Shown: positions 1-6,494 of the stretch, one piece after another
Position numbering within the stretch: the first letter of the stretch is position 1
Layout: each line of letters opens with the position of its first letter
Origin: an uncultured Lentisphaeria bacterium
GTDB taxonomy: Bacteria; Verrucomicrobiota; Lentisphaeria; JABSQK01; CAJWLW01
Length of the DNA: 7,747 bases
Direction: 5' to 3'
NCBI GenBank assembly: GCA_913042885.1
Contig: CAJWLW010000234.1
Span: 1-7,747 of the forward strand
The notes under the pieces: model-generated
Told to the model about the DNA's origin: nothing
Databases searched by the model: none
Seen by the model: the letters and a program-made list of their open reading frames with translations, nothing else
Program-made: the position numbers and the translations under genes

Positions 1-264
1 CGCGGTGTCGTATTCTACTACGACTCGTTCGCGGATTCGCCGGGCTATATAGAAGCTGAGGAAATTCAACTCGAAGATCCGATTCCCGGCGACGGCGTTG
101 TGCCGCAGGGAATCGTTTTGAAGCACCAACTCGCCCACTGGCTGTTCACCATCGAACCGTTCGAGATCGATTTCGCCGTGTTGCCTGAGCCTGTCGAGGT
201 TCAAGTGACTACGACTACCACGACTACCACGACTACTACGACACTCGCGGGAGATGAGGACTGA
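1..264 (+). CDS. C-terminal 87 residues of an unrecognised protein with a poly-Thr tail (5' truncated)
   Basis: An open frame runs from the first base to a TGA at 262-264, so only the C-terminus is in the window. I do not recognise the family. The visible part is acidic and rich in aromatic and aliphatic residues in its first 65 positions, with stretches such as GVVFYYDSFADSPGYIEAEE and HWLFTIEPFEIDFAVLPEP. It then has a run of twelve threonines (residues 70-81) and ends LAGDED. A low-complexity Thr run close to the C-terminus is typical of linkers or tails in exported or surface proteins, but no signal peptide or anchor can be judged without the missing 5' part. That this frame is coding is supported by its uninterrupted length to the window edge and by the sensible composition. 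Function is unknown. Confidence 0.7.
   Translation, partial: RGVVFYYDSFADSPGYIEAEEIQLEDPIPGDGVVPQGIVLKHQLAHWLFTIEPFEIDFAVLPEPVEVQVTTTTTTTTTTTTLAGDED
208..243 (+). repeat. 9-bp tandem repeat encoding the poly-threonine tract
   Basis: Units ACGACTACC (211-219), ACGACTACC (220-228), ACGACTACT (229-237) and a partial ACGACA (238-243) follow one another, preceded by a further ACT at 208. Each unit is three Thr codons. Copy-number change would lengthen or shorten the Thr run without shifting the frame. Confidence 0.85.
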
Positions 265-397
265 TTGGCCGGTGGCGTTGCGAAATATCTAGTGCCGGGT
301 AGGGTGTATTCGTAGACATATGCGACTATGTGCGAGGTGTAATTGTCGTTTTCGGTGAACGCAGTTGTGCTGTGAATGCCCCTGCCAGCCCCGGGCG

Positions 398-429
398 TTT
401 GGTTTTGCGGTGCGATGTCGGTATATTAT
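398..429 (+). promoter_or_regulatory. Possible promoter for the DUF1573/DprA-like pair
   Basis: The gap between the first gene (ends 264) and the DUF1573 gene (starts 513) is 248 bases and holds no convincing ORF. Within it, a TATATT/TATTAT box at 422-429 lies 18 bases after TTTGGT (398-403), a plausible but weak sigma-70-like pair about 85 bases upstream of the start codon. No operator or riboswitch is evident in the rest of the gap. The assignment rests on eye-matching only. Confidence 0.25.
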
Positions 430-512
430 GAGCAAAAGAACTCCCGCAACCGTATATGACGGCCGTTTTTTCTGTCATGCTGCCGCGGGTATAACTCCAG
501 TGGAAACAGAAA

Positions 513-1229
513 ATGCGACTTCCAGTCATCCTTGCTGTCTGCCTGCTCCTGCCTGTGGTCGATGTACAGTCACAAACCCTCACCATTGACGAACCGACAT
601 TCGATTTTGGCGAGATTAATGACATTAATCTTGTATACAAGACCGTGACCCTCACCAACACTGGCGACGCCGAGCTGGAAATAAAACGCGTCAAAGGCAC
701 CTGCGGCTGCACGACTGGCAAGCTTGAAAAGAAGATGCTTGAACCGGGCGAATCCACCAGCCTTACCATCCAGTTTTTGCCGGCGACCTACGAGGGGCTG
801 ATATCAAAGGCGATCAAGATTGCTTCGAACGATCCAGACTCAAAAATCAGCACCATCACCTTCACAGCCACCGTATGGCCTTTTCTTCAGGTTACACCGA
901 AGATCATCGAATTGGAGTTTGATGCTGAAGCCGGCGTTTACACCGGCACTACCCGGGTAGTCGAGCTCCGCAACATGGGAGAGAAAGCGCTGAAACTCAA
1001 AACTATCGATCAGAAGGGAATGGCCCTCGACATCGAGGGTGAGATGGATGTCGTTTTCGAGCCGGGTGACGCGCGCAACTACACCATCGGTATTGCGAAG
1101 CCTGAAGAGATTCCGGTCGACAAGCGACCGTTGCGTACGTTTGCCATCCTGCGTGTCGAACTACAGACGGACAAGGGCCGCATGGTGAGTTCGAAGAACG
1201 TGAAGTTCAGGTTCCCCCGCAAACGATAG
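513..1229 (+). CDS. Exported DUF1573 domain protein (copy 1)
   Basis: This 238-residue protein has a hydrophobic signal peptide (residues 1 to about 20, MRLPVILAVCLLLPVVDVQS) and should act outside the cytoplasm. The DUF1573 domain follows directly: the FDFGEI motif at residues 30-35, an Ig/ASPM-like beta stretch (TVTLTNTGDAELEI), then the hallmark GTCGCT at 62-67 with Cys64 and Cys66, and the LEPGES turn at 76-81. A second beta-rich half (about 125-238) has another NMG and FEPGD pattern and resembles a divergent second domain. The molecular function of DUF1573 is not established; the paired cysteines suggest metal or thiol chemistry, which is inference. Cys10 sits too early for a lipobox, so it is probably not a lipoprotein. 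The start at ATG 513 is preceded by only a weak GGAA. The next gene begins 8 bases downstream, so the two are probably co-transcribed. A colinear paralogue lies at 3565-4254. Confidence 0.88.
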   Translation: MRLPVILAVCLLLPVVDVQSQTLTIDEPTFDFGEINDINLVYKTVTLTNTGDAELEIKRVKGTCGCTTGKLEKKMLEPGESTSLTIQFLPATYEGLISKAIKIASNDPDSKISTITFTATVWPFLQVTPKIIELEFDAEAGVYTGTTRVVELRNMGEKALKLKTIDQKGMALDIEGEMDVVFEPGDARNYTIGIAKPEEIPVDKRPLRTFAILRVELQTDKGRMVSSKNVKFRFPRKR

Positions 1230-1237
1230 CGACGTTG

Positions 1238-1909
1238 ATGAGCGACTACACCGCCGACACGGTTGTTCTGCCCAACCTCGACTTGCGTATTCATGAATAC
1301 GCCGACGTAGACACCTTCACTGCCCGCGGTAATCCCGCCATCCTGTCACGCCCGTGCCTGGCGATCTTTTGCTCGAACCGGTGCCCGGGTGACCTGATCG
1401 TCAAGACTTATGATCTGGTGCAGAAACTCCGGGACCTCGGGATTGTCGTCATCAGCGGGTTTCACTCACCCGTCGTCAAAGAATGCCTGCCGACCCTATT
1501 GCGGAGTCCGCATCCGGTGATTTATTGCCCGGCCCGAGGTATCGACAGCTATCGCATGCCGCCGGAGCTGCGGAAGCCTCTCGCCGCCGGCCGCCTGCTG
1601 CTGCTTTCGCCATTTGCCAAAGACGTCACGCGGATCACCTCGGAGACGGCGCAGCAGCGCAACCGGTTTGTGGCGGCCGTAGCGACGCGAATCTTTGTTT
1701 ATCACGCTGCGCCCGGCAGCAATACCGAGCAGTTTTGTCGGGAGCTTGTGGCCCTGGGCAAACATGTGCTGACGTTCGATAACGAGGCCAATCGCAACAT
1801 CATCGAATCCGGAGTGACGCCAGTAGATCTGGCTGATATCCGCGAGCACATTGACGACCTGGCGTTGACGTTGCCGCGGGATGCCGGCCTCGGTATTTCG
1901 CTGCTATAA
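1238..1909 (+). CDS. DprA/SMF-like Rossmann-fold (SLOG superfamily) protein
   Basis: From ATG 1238 this is 223 residues; a TTG three bases earlier would add one residue, and neither has a clear ribosome binding site. The pattern matches the Rossmann core of the DNA-processing protein DprA/Smf: a first strand RPCLAIFCSNRCPG (38-51), GIVVISGFHSPVVKECL (68-84) in the place of DprA's SGLA-GID-AH segment, PVIYCPARGID (93-103), GRLLLLSPF (118-126), and QRNRFVAAVATRIFVYHA (140-157) matching DprA's RNRIIAGLS block. The C-terminal helical/winged-helix domain and N-terminal SAM-like domain of full DprA are absent, so this is a stand-alone nucleotide- or ligand-binding SMF domain. A role in DNA uptake should not be assumed. 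It follows the DUF1573 stop by 8 bases, so it is probably in the same transcript. The family call is from motif order by eye. Confidence 0.7.
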   Translation: MSDYTADTVVLPNLDLRIHEYADVDTFTARGNPAILSRPCLAIFCSNRCPGDLIVKTYDLVQKLRDLGIVVISGFHSPVVKECLPTLLRSPHPVIYCPARGIDSYRMPPELRKPLAAGRLLLLSPFAKDVTRITSETAQQRNRFVAAVATRIFVYHAAPGSNTEQFCRELVALGKHVLTFDNEANRNIIESGVTPVDLADIREHIDDLALTLPRDAGLGISLL

Positions 1910-2102
1910 GAGATCAATCCGAACGAGTGGGAATTTTGTGACATGCCGGGAAATATTTGGAAGGGGGATAAAATAATCAGGAACTGGCTCAGAATATAAG
2001 TGAAAGGAGCGAGGCCCTCAGAGACAGGCCCGTAAGGGCACAAATAGAGCCCCCATAGTGTAGAATCATGGATGTTCGGGTACACGGGTGGAAGCAGAAG
2101 CC
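1910..2102. other. Convergent intergenic region with a GTAA-capped mini-hairpin
   Basis: The DprA-like gene and mtnA converge on this gap. I see no convincing gene in it; a long minus-strand frame through it runs into the antisense of the DprA-like gene. It contains a small perfect hairpin at 2028-2039 (GCCC, loop GTAA, GGGC), a GNRA-type loop read on the plus strand. There is no T-tract after it, so it is not a standard intrinsic terminator. Confidence 0.4.
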
Positions 2103-2128
2103 CGGCCTCGCCGTAGGGCGCGGGGCCG
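2103..2128 (-). terminator. GC-rich hairpin directly after the mtnA stop
   Basis: Arms at 2103-2112 and 2117-2128 pair around a 4-base loop (2113-2116), giving about ten pairs with one mismatch and a 2-base bulge. Read on the minus strand, it starts at the base after the mtnA stop codon and is followed by a mildly T-rich GGCTTCTGCTT rather than a clean U-run. It could end mtnA transcription or block reads from both sides. Confidence 0.4.
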
Positions 2129-3190
2129 CTATTCAAACAGCGCGGCGATACTTTTCACATACGGCGGCCACAGAATGCCCTGCTCCGTAATGATGCCGGC
2201 GATAAGTTCGTTCGGTGTCACGTCGAATGCCGGATTGTAAATCCCGACGCCTTCCGGGACTGTACGTCGGCCGAAGCCGCATGAGACTTCTTCCGGTGCC
2301 CGCTGCTCGATGGGGATTTCGTCGCCGTCCGGGATCGACATGTCGATTGTCGAATACGGCACCGCGACATAGAAGGGAATTCGATGATATTGCGCCAGAA
2401 TAGCGACACTGTACGTTCCGATCTTGTTGGCGGCATCACCATTGGCAGCGACCCGGTCGGCACCGACGATGACTACGTCGATGCGTTGTTCACGCATGAG
2501 CTGCCCGGCCATGTTGTCGCAGATCGAAGTGACGTCGACGCCGGCGCGCTGCAGTTCCCAGGCGGTCAGCCGGGAGCCCTGCAGCAAGGGTCGCGTTTCG
2601 TTGGAATAGACGTGCGGAGCCAGGCCGCGCTCGAAGGCGACATAAACAGGCGACAGGGCAGTACCGAAACCGCCGGTCGCCAGGGCGCCGGCGTTGCAGT
2701 GAGTCAGTACGCGCGTGTTTTTGGCAAACAGCTCGACACCGAACTCACCGATGCGGCGGCACATCGCAATGTCTTCCTGGAGAATCGCATCGGCCTCTTG
2801 CCACAGCCGCACTTTCAGGCCATCGGCCGTTGCGTCAGGCGTTGCCGCGTAGTCGCGACCTGCGGCAAGACACCGCCCGAGTGCCCAGGCGAGGTTGATG
2901 GCGGTCGGTCTGGCGGTGGCGAGATGGTCCGCAGAGGCCTGGATTGCGGTGAGTAGTTCGTCACGGTTGCCGTCCAGGTGCTGCACCGATGCCACCAGGC
3001 CGTAGGCGGCTGCGATGCCGATCGCCGGGGCGCCGCGTACGACGAGGCGCTTGATGGCATCGTAGATTTCGTCGAGATCGTCGGTTTCGAAAAAGACGCA
3101 GCGCTCGGGCAACTGCGTCTGGTCGATCATACGCACTTTGCCTGGCAATGGGCTGTTGTCGCGGGGCAGCCAGCGGATAGTTTCAAGCAT
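2129..3190 (-). CDS. mtnA: S-methyl-5-thioribose-1-phosphate isomerase
   Basis: MtnA interconverts 5-methylthioribose-1-phosphate and methylthioribulose-1-phosphate in the cytosolic methionine salvage pathway. The 353-residue product has the usual length for the family and all its hallmarks: RGAPAIGIAAAYG (52-64), THCNAGALATGGFGTAL (163-179) with the catalytic Cys165, ETRPLLQGSRLTAWEL (198-213), VGADRVAANGDAANKIGT (242-259) with the catalytic Asp245, and NPAFDVTP (319-326). The frame opens 18 codons further upstream at 3244, but the ATG at 3190 is preferred: MLETIRWL matches family N-termini, and GAAGGAC (3196-3202 on the minus strand) gives a good ribosome binding site about 5 bases before it. 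No other methionine salvage gene is in the window. It is the only intact gene on its strand between the two DUF1573 pairs and converges with the DprA-like gene. Confidence 0.96.
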   Translation of the reverse strand: MLETIRWLPRDNSPLPGKVRMIDQTQLPERCVFFETDDLDEIYDAIKRLVVRGAPAIGIAAAYGLVASVQHLDGNRDELLTAIQASADHLATARPTAINLAWALGRCLAAGRDYAATPDATADGLKVRLWQEADAILQEDIAMCRRIGEFGVELFAKNTRVLTHCNAGALATGGFGTALSPVYVAFERGLAPHVYSNETRPLLQGSRLTAWELQRAGVDVTSICDNMAGQLMREQRIDVVIVGADRVAANGDAANKIGTYSVAILAQYHRIPFYVAVPYSTIDMSIPDGDEIPIEQRAPEEVSCGFGRRTVPEGVGIYNPAFDVTPNELIAGIITEQGILWPPYVKSIAALFE

Positions 3191-3221
3191 GCAAAGTCCT
3201 TCGGCGAGTCGATTAGATCGG

Positions 3222-3370
3222 TTATGGAGCCGATATTGTGACAATGAAGGTGGCGCCAGTCTCCGGTTCTGCGTTCGCTACGGTCATACCGCCATGGCGT
3301 TCGACGATTTTTTCACATCGAGTGCACTGCGGCCTTTGGCGAGAGCGGCTAACTTTGTTTCGTCGAAATA
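3222..3370 (-). pseudogene. C-terminal remnant of a sensor histidine kinase (HATPase_c tail), frameshifted
   Basis: On the minus strand, the frame ending at a TAA (3222-3224) encodes KIVERHGGMTVANAEPETGA followed by TFIVTISAP. This is the classical end of a histidine kinase ATPase domain (KIVErHGG, then GatF-v-lP). Upstream the match breaks at a run of six A (minus strand; T-run at 3308-3313). In the neighbouring frame the sequence continues YFDETKLAALAKGRSALDVK, which looks like the FFTTK to GLGL segment. Adding one A to the run would join the two frames into DVKKIVERHGG. No N-box, DxG box, dimerisation/H-box or sensor region is found further upstream, and the GLGL motif is already eroded (GRSAL). 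This is therefore a decayed 3' fragment rather than a gene. Its stop lies 31 bases before the mtnA start. The left limit at 3370 is approximate. Confidence 0.75.
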
Positions 3371-3564
3371 TCCATAATCCAAGAGACGTCGCCAACATCC
3401 TTGCAGGCGGCCGGTCGGTCGAGGGACGAACGACCGAGCGGTTGCCGGAACTTTGCCCTGCAACCGAGGTTTGCAAATCTGCAACGTAACAAATACGGCT
3501 GTGTGACTTGCGCCACCGGTTGCATTGGCTAATTTGAATCGGTCCCCGGGAGGGATGTGGATTT
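3371..3564. promoter_or_regulatory. Gap upstream of the second DUF1573 gene; weak promoter candidate
   Basis: I find no gene here. It may be further decayed sequence from the histidine kinase locus. Two similar short elements lie close together: TTTGCCCTGCAAC (3452-3464) and TTTGCAAATCTGCAAC (3470-3485). A poor sigma-70-like pair, TTGCGC (3508-3513) and TAATTT (3530-3535) with 16-base spacing, could drive the downstream DUF1573/hslO pair. GGGAGGG at 3548-3554 is a strong ribosome binding site about 10 bases before ATG 3565. Confidence 0.25.
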
Positions 3565-4254
3565 ATGAGATTTCCTAGTTTATTGATTTTGATGATCGTG
3601 TCGGCGACCGTCGCTGCGCAAACTTTGAAGCTTGACCGCAGAGAGCATCACTTTGGTGAGATCAGTGAGTTGGCGTCTGTCACCACTCGCTTCCAGGCAA
3701 CGAACACGGGTACCGCGGAACTGATTATCGAAAAAGTGCAGCCGTCTTGCGGCTGCACCGCGGGGGATCTGGAGCGGGATAGGCTGCAACCGGGCGAATC
3801 GACCTGGATCAATATCAGTTTCGATCCCAAAGGCAAGAGAGGCGCTGTACGCAAGCTCGTCCATGTCCTCAGCAACGATACGCGATCACCGCGCCTGCCG
3901 TTTTTTATTGCTGCCGATGTCGTGCCGGTTCTCAAGTGTACGCCGGAGCGAATCGAGTTTACATTTTCGAATGGCGCTTTTGACAGTCGCGAGAAAACTT
4001 TTGTGATTCAGAACAACGGGACAGAGACGGCAAAATTGATCGGTGGCGGCAGCACGAAGCCGATGGTGATTCTGAATGGGCCAGAGGCAGAGGAACTGGC
4101 ACCGGGCGACACGCTGGAGTTTACCGTGAGCCTGGACGAAAATTACGTGCCCGACAAGGCCCTGTCGTTTGCTACCGTCGTCGTGGCAACTGCCAGCGGC
4201 GAGACCAAACTCAACGCGCAGGTCAATGTGCGGATCATTGCGGCCGAGGAATGA
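3565..4254 (+). CDS. Exported DUF1573 domain protein (copy 2)
   Basis: This 229-residue protein has a signal peptide (MRFPSLLILMIVSATVAA, likely cleavage after AxA at residue 18, leaving mature QTLKLD). The DUF1573 domain follows, with HHFGEI at 28-33, a beta stretch FQATNTGTAELII at 43-55, the SCGCTAG motif at 61-67 (Cys62, Cys64) and LQPGES at 74-79. The second half (about 122-229) repeats a beta-sandwich pattern with QNNGTE and APGD turns, and Cys125 is an extra cysteine. It aligns end to end with the copy at 513-1229 (signal peptide, mature QTL start, FGEI, CGCT, PGEST, then a VxP strand), so the two are paralogues. The start is supported by a strong GGGAGGG site. The stop overlaps the hslO start (ATGA), showing co-translation with a redox chaperone. 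DUF1573 function is unknown; a periplasmic thiol or metal role is inference. Confidence 0.88.
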   Translation: MRFPSLLILMIVSATVAAQTLKLDRREHHFGEISELASVTTRFQATNTGTAELIIEKVQPSCGCTAGDLERDRLQPGESTWINISFDPKGKRGAVRKLVHVLSNDTRSPRLPFFIAADVVPVLKCTPERIEFTFSNGAFDSREKTFVIQNNGTETAKLIGGGSTKPMVILNGPEAEELAPGDTLEFTVSLDENYVPDKALSFATVVVATASGETKLNAQVNVRIIAAEE

Positions 4255-5135
4255 GTGATCCCGTTGCCACCGGAGACCTGCTGTATCGCGGCGTGATCAC
4301 CGACTGCCACGTCCGCTTTTCCTATGCGCAGACGACGGCACTGTGTAATGCGGCGGTGCTCATCCATGGCTGCGACCCGGTGGCGGCGCACATCTTCTGC
4401 CGGGCGTTGTCTGCCAGCGTCTTGTCATCGACGATGATCGACGACGATGAACGCATGACGATCCACTGGAAATATGACGGTGCATTGAAGTCTGTACTGG
4501 TGGATGTCGGAGCGCAGGCGGACGTGCGCGGCATGATGAACACCACTTCGCTTTGCGATATCGACAAGGCCGGGGAAATCTGTGGCGCCGGCGGCTCTGT
4601 CGGAGTTGTGAAGTCGAACGCCGTGCGCCAGCTCAACTCCGGTGTGTCGGATGCCGGACTTCTTGATGTCGTCGAGGATCTGGCCTATTTCTTTTCGACC
4701 AGCGACCAGATCGAAACCGGCATGATCGTCCTGGTCCAATTCGTTGCCGATGTCCAGCAGCCGGTGCAGCTTTGCCAGGGCTTTATGGTACAGGCGATGC
4801 CCGACTGCGATCTGGAGATGTTCGAGGTGCTGCGCCTGCGGCTCGGCGAGCAGGCGTTTCGCAAGTTGATGTCGCGGCCGTTGACTGCCGACAATGCTTT
4901 CGAGGATCTCGTGCGGTGTGTCTGCGGGGAGCCCGCCCACATCGTTTCACTGTCCAGCGCTACCCCCGAATATCGCTGTCGGTGCAGTCGCGACAAATCC
5001 CGGTCGGTGCTGCGCACCATACCCAAGAATGAATTACGCCGGGCAGCGGAGACGGGTGAGACGCTGGCGGTGAACTGCGATTTCTGCAACGAACGCTACA
5101 GTTTCGGTTCGGACGATATCAGCGCTTTGGTATAG
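4251..5135 (+). CDS. hslO: Hsp33 redox-regulated molecular chaperone
   Basis: Hsp33 is a cytosolic holdase that is off when reduced and zinc-bound and is switched on by oxidative unfolding. The 294-residue length is typical. The C-terminal zinc/redox switch is intact: CxC at residues 243-245 (YRCRCSRDK) and CxxC at 276-279 (NCDFCNERYSF), 30 residues apart as in the E. coli protein. The N-terminal substrate-binding domain shows the usual order, with the TGDLLYRGVITDCHVRF start (7-23), DVGAQADVRGM (85-95), and ETGMIVLVQFVADV (155-168) leading to a GFMVQAMP strand (177-184) that matches the LLQVMP of the family. An additional CVCG at 223-226 lies in the linker just before the switch, which is unusual. 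The ATG overlaps the upstream DUF1573 stop as ATGA, so translation is probably coupled. Neighbours downstream are convergent. Confidence 0.93.
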   Translation: MSDPVATGDLLYRGVITDCHVRFSYAQTTALCNAAVLIHGCDPVAAHIFCRALSASVLSSTMIDDDERMTIHWKYDGALKSVLVDVGAQADVRGMMNTTSLCDIDKAGEICGAGGSVGVVKSNAVRQLNSGVSDAGLLDVVEDLAYFFSTSDQIETGMIVLVQFVADVQQPVQLCQGFMVQAMPDCDLEMFEVLRLRLGEQAFRKLMSRPLTADNAFEDLVRCVCGEPAHIVSLSSATPEYRCRCSRDKSRSVLRTIPKNELRRAAETGETLAVNCDFCNERYSFGSDDISALV

Positions 5136-5151
5136 CACAACATTTCTGTGC
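5135..5151 (+). terminator. Short hairpin at the hslO stop (weak terminator candidate)
   Basis: GCACA (5135-5139) pairs perfectly with TGTGC (5147-5151) around a 7-base loop, starting on the last base of the hslO stop codon. With only five pairs and no T-tract, it is a weak candidate. The rest of the 84-base convergent gap to 5219 shows only a loose GCAAG/CTTGC inverted pair and no better terminator for either strand. Confidence 0.25.
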
Positions 5152-5219
5152 AACGCGAAGTTCTCCGGGCAAGCGGGCCGTTCTGCCTTGCGGGGGGTCT
5201 CTCTACGGACGCTGCGCCA

Positions 5220-6494
5220 TCAACGCAGACGCAGCAGGTTGGTCCGTTCGACACGGTCATTGGCCTGCTTTCTTTCGAAGTCATATGGTACCGGAATTTT
5301 GCCTACGCAGTGATTGCCGACCATGACGTTTTCGCCGGCCGTGTCCCCCAGCCGGTAGCCAGTGTCACTGATCGTGCTGACTCGATTGTCGACTACCAGG
5401 CAGCGTTTAGAGCCTCTGCCCAGGACGATGCCGACAGCAACTTCTGCAACGCTGTTGCCGGTCACCAGCGCATCGGTGAGGCCTTGCAGCAAGATGCCAC
5501 TTCGCTTGCCGCCGCCACCCGTGACATCGTTGTCACGAATCACGAAGCCGGTATAGGATGATTTGGTCCGGGCACCCCCCACCGCGATGATATGGCTCGT
5601 CGTGGCAACGCCGGTGAAGTGTACGCTGTTGCCGGCGATTGTGATATTTTTCCAGACACTCTCGGTAGCCGGCTTGCCACGTACCTGTCCAATACTGATC
5701 GGTGGCATCGCAGTCACTGTCGGGCAGACGATCTGGTTGTTGCGGATCTTGACGTCGCGAATTCGGGCGCTGCCGCTGTTGGGGTCCCAGATTCCAATGG
5801 CGGTGGTCTTCATGCCATCGAAGATATTATCCTCAATAGTCAACAACTCGCACGAACTGCCGTCGACTGCCAGCATGACGATACCAAATCGCGACGGACC
5901 GCTGAAGATGTTGTCGCTGAAGCGGGCACGCTTCAACTGCTGATGCTCGACATGACGCTGCTCGAGCAGGTTATTCGTAAACCACAGGTTGGTTGTGTTG
6001 CGCAGATAGACGCCGGCGCTTTGCTGTGGAGCCGCCGCGGTGAATTTGCAATCCCGGATCCGAACCGTTTCACTGTTACTGATGGCGAGTGCGGTAACGT
6101 TGGTCGCGCGGGTATCGAAGGTAAGATCATGAAAGACGATATCCCGGCACTGGTCGAGACTGAGAATTATCGGATCGCGCACGGCATCCGGCGCCTCAAT
6201 GACGCTGCCCGGTCCGGCACCTCGAAAGATCAGTCGCTCGCGGTCAGCAACCGTGAGACCATGACACCGGTAGTTACCGGGTGGAAAGTAAATGATGGCG
6301 CCATCGGGAGCGCTCTTGATGACGGAGCGTATGGCGGGGGTGTCGTTGGTCTTGCCATTGCCCCTGGCGCCGAGGATCCGAACGTTGTAGATCTCTTCGG
6401 CGCTGGCCAGGGCCGAAGAGCGGCCGGCGTAGGAGCCAGGGGCCGCCAGGACAAGGGCTGCAACTGCGACCAGGACTGCATGGTGGCTGGTCAT
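5220..6494 (-). CDS. Exported right-handed parallel beta-helix protein (pectate-lyase-3-like)
   Basis: This 424-residue protein begins with a signal peptide (residues 1 to about 23, hydrophobic VLVAVAALVLAAP then SYA, though with only histidines as a weakly basic N-region). A pectate-lyase-3 style entry follows: IYNVRILGARGNGKTNDT (35-52), AIRSVIKSA, then DGAIIYFPPGNY (64-75). From about residue 89 to 396 it consists of beta-helix coils with recurring N-turns such as IRDCKF, FTNNLLE, FSDNIFSG, IEDNIFDGM, IRNNQIVC, IAGNSVHF, IRDNDVTG, VTGNSVAE, VVDNRVS and MVGNHCVG. Such folds occur in polysaccharide lyases, hydrolases and epimerases; no specific active site can be assigned, so the substrate is unknown. 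The start ATG overlaps the secY stop (TGATG) and has no separate ribosome binding site, so it is probably translated by reinitiation after secY. It converges with hslO. Confidence 0.85.
   Translation of the reverse strand: MTSHHAVLVAVAALVLAAPGSYAGRSSALASAEEIYNVRILGARGNGKTNDTPAIRSVIKSAPDGAIIYFPPGNYRCHGLTVADRERLIFRGAGPGSVIEAPDAVRDPIILSLDQCRDIVFHDLTFDTRATNVTALAISNSETVRIRDCKFTAAAPQQSAGVYLRNTTNLWFTNNLLEQRHVEHQQLKRARFSDNIFSGPSRFGIVMLAVDGSSCELLTIEDNIFDGMKTTAIGIWDPNSGSARIRDVKIRNNQIVCPTVTAMPPISIGQVRGKPATESVWKNITIAGNSVHFTGVATTSHIIAVGGARTKSSYTGFVIRDNDVTGGGGKRSGILLQGLTDALVTGNSVAEVAVGIVLGRGSKRCLVVDNRVSTISDTGYRLGDTAGENVMVGNHCVGKIPVPYDFERKQANDRVERTNLLRLR

Noticed and set aside
208..243. CRISPR-like or regulatory repeat
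   Set aside because: The units are 9 bp without spacers and lie in a coding frame, so this is a coding microsatellite, not an array.
1702..2136. Minus-strand frame covering the convergent gap
   Set aside because: It overlaps the 3' ends of the DprA-like gene and mtnA, and half of it is antisense to the former; no domain is seen. Only the non-coding structure of the gap was kept.
2384..2956. Plus-strand frame of 190 codons opposite mtnA
   Set aside because: Antisense of a full-length MtnA with both catalytic residues; no recognisable domain or ribosome binding site.
3191..3244. N-terminal extension of mtnA to 3244
   Set aside because: The extra 18 residues do not resemble MtnA N-termini, would run through the good ribosome binding site at 3196-3202, and overlap the kinase remnant.
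3222..3476. Intact 84-codon minus-strand small gene, or a programmed frameshift in the histidine kinase remnant
   Set aside because: Only the last about 30 codons match a histidine kinase and the upstream part resembles nothing; no kinase catalytic motifs exist upstream in any frame, so recoding would produce no working enzyme.
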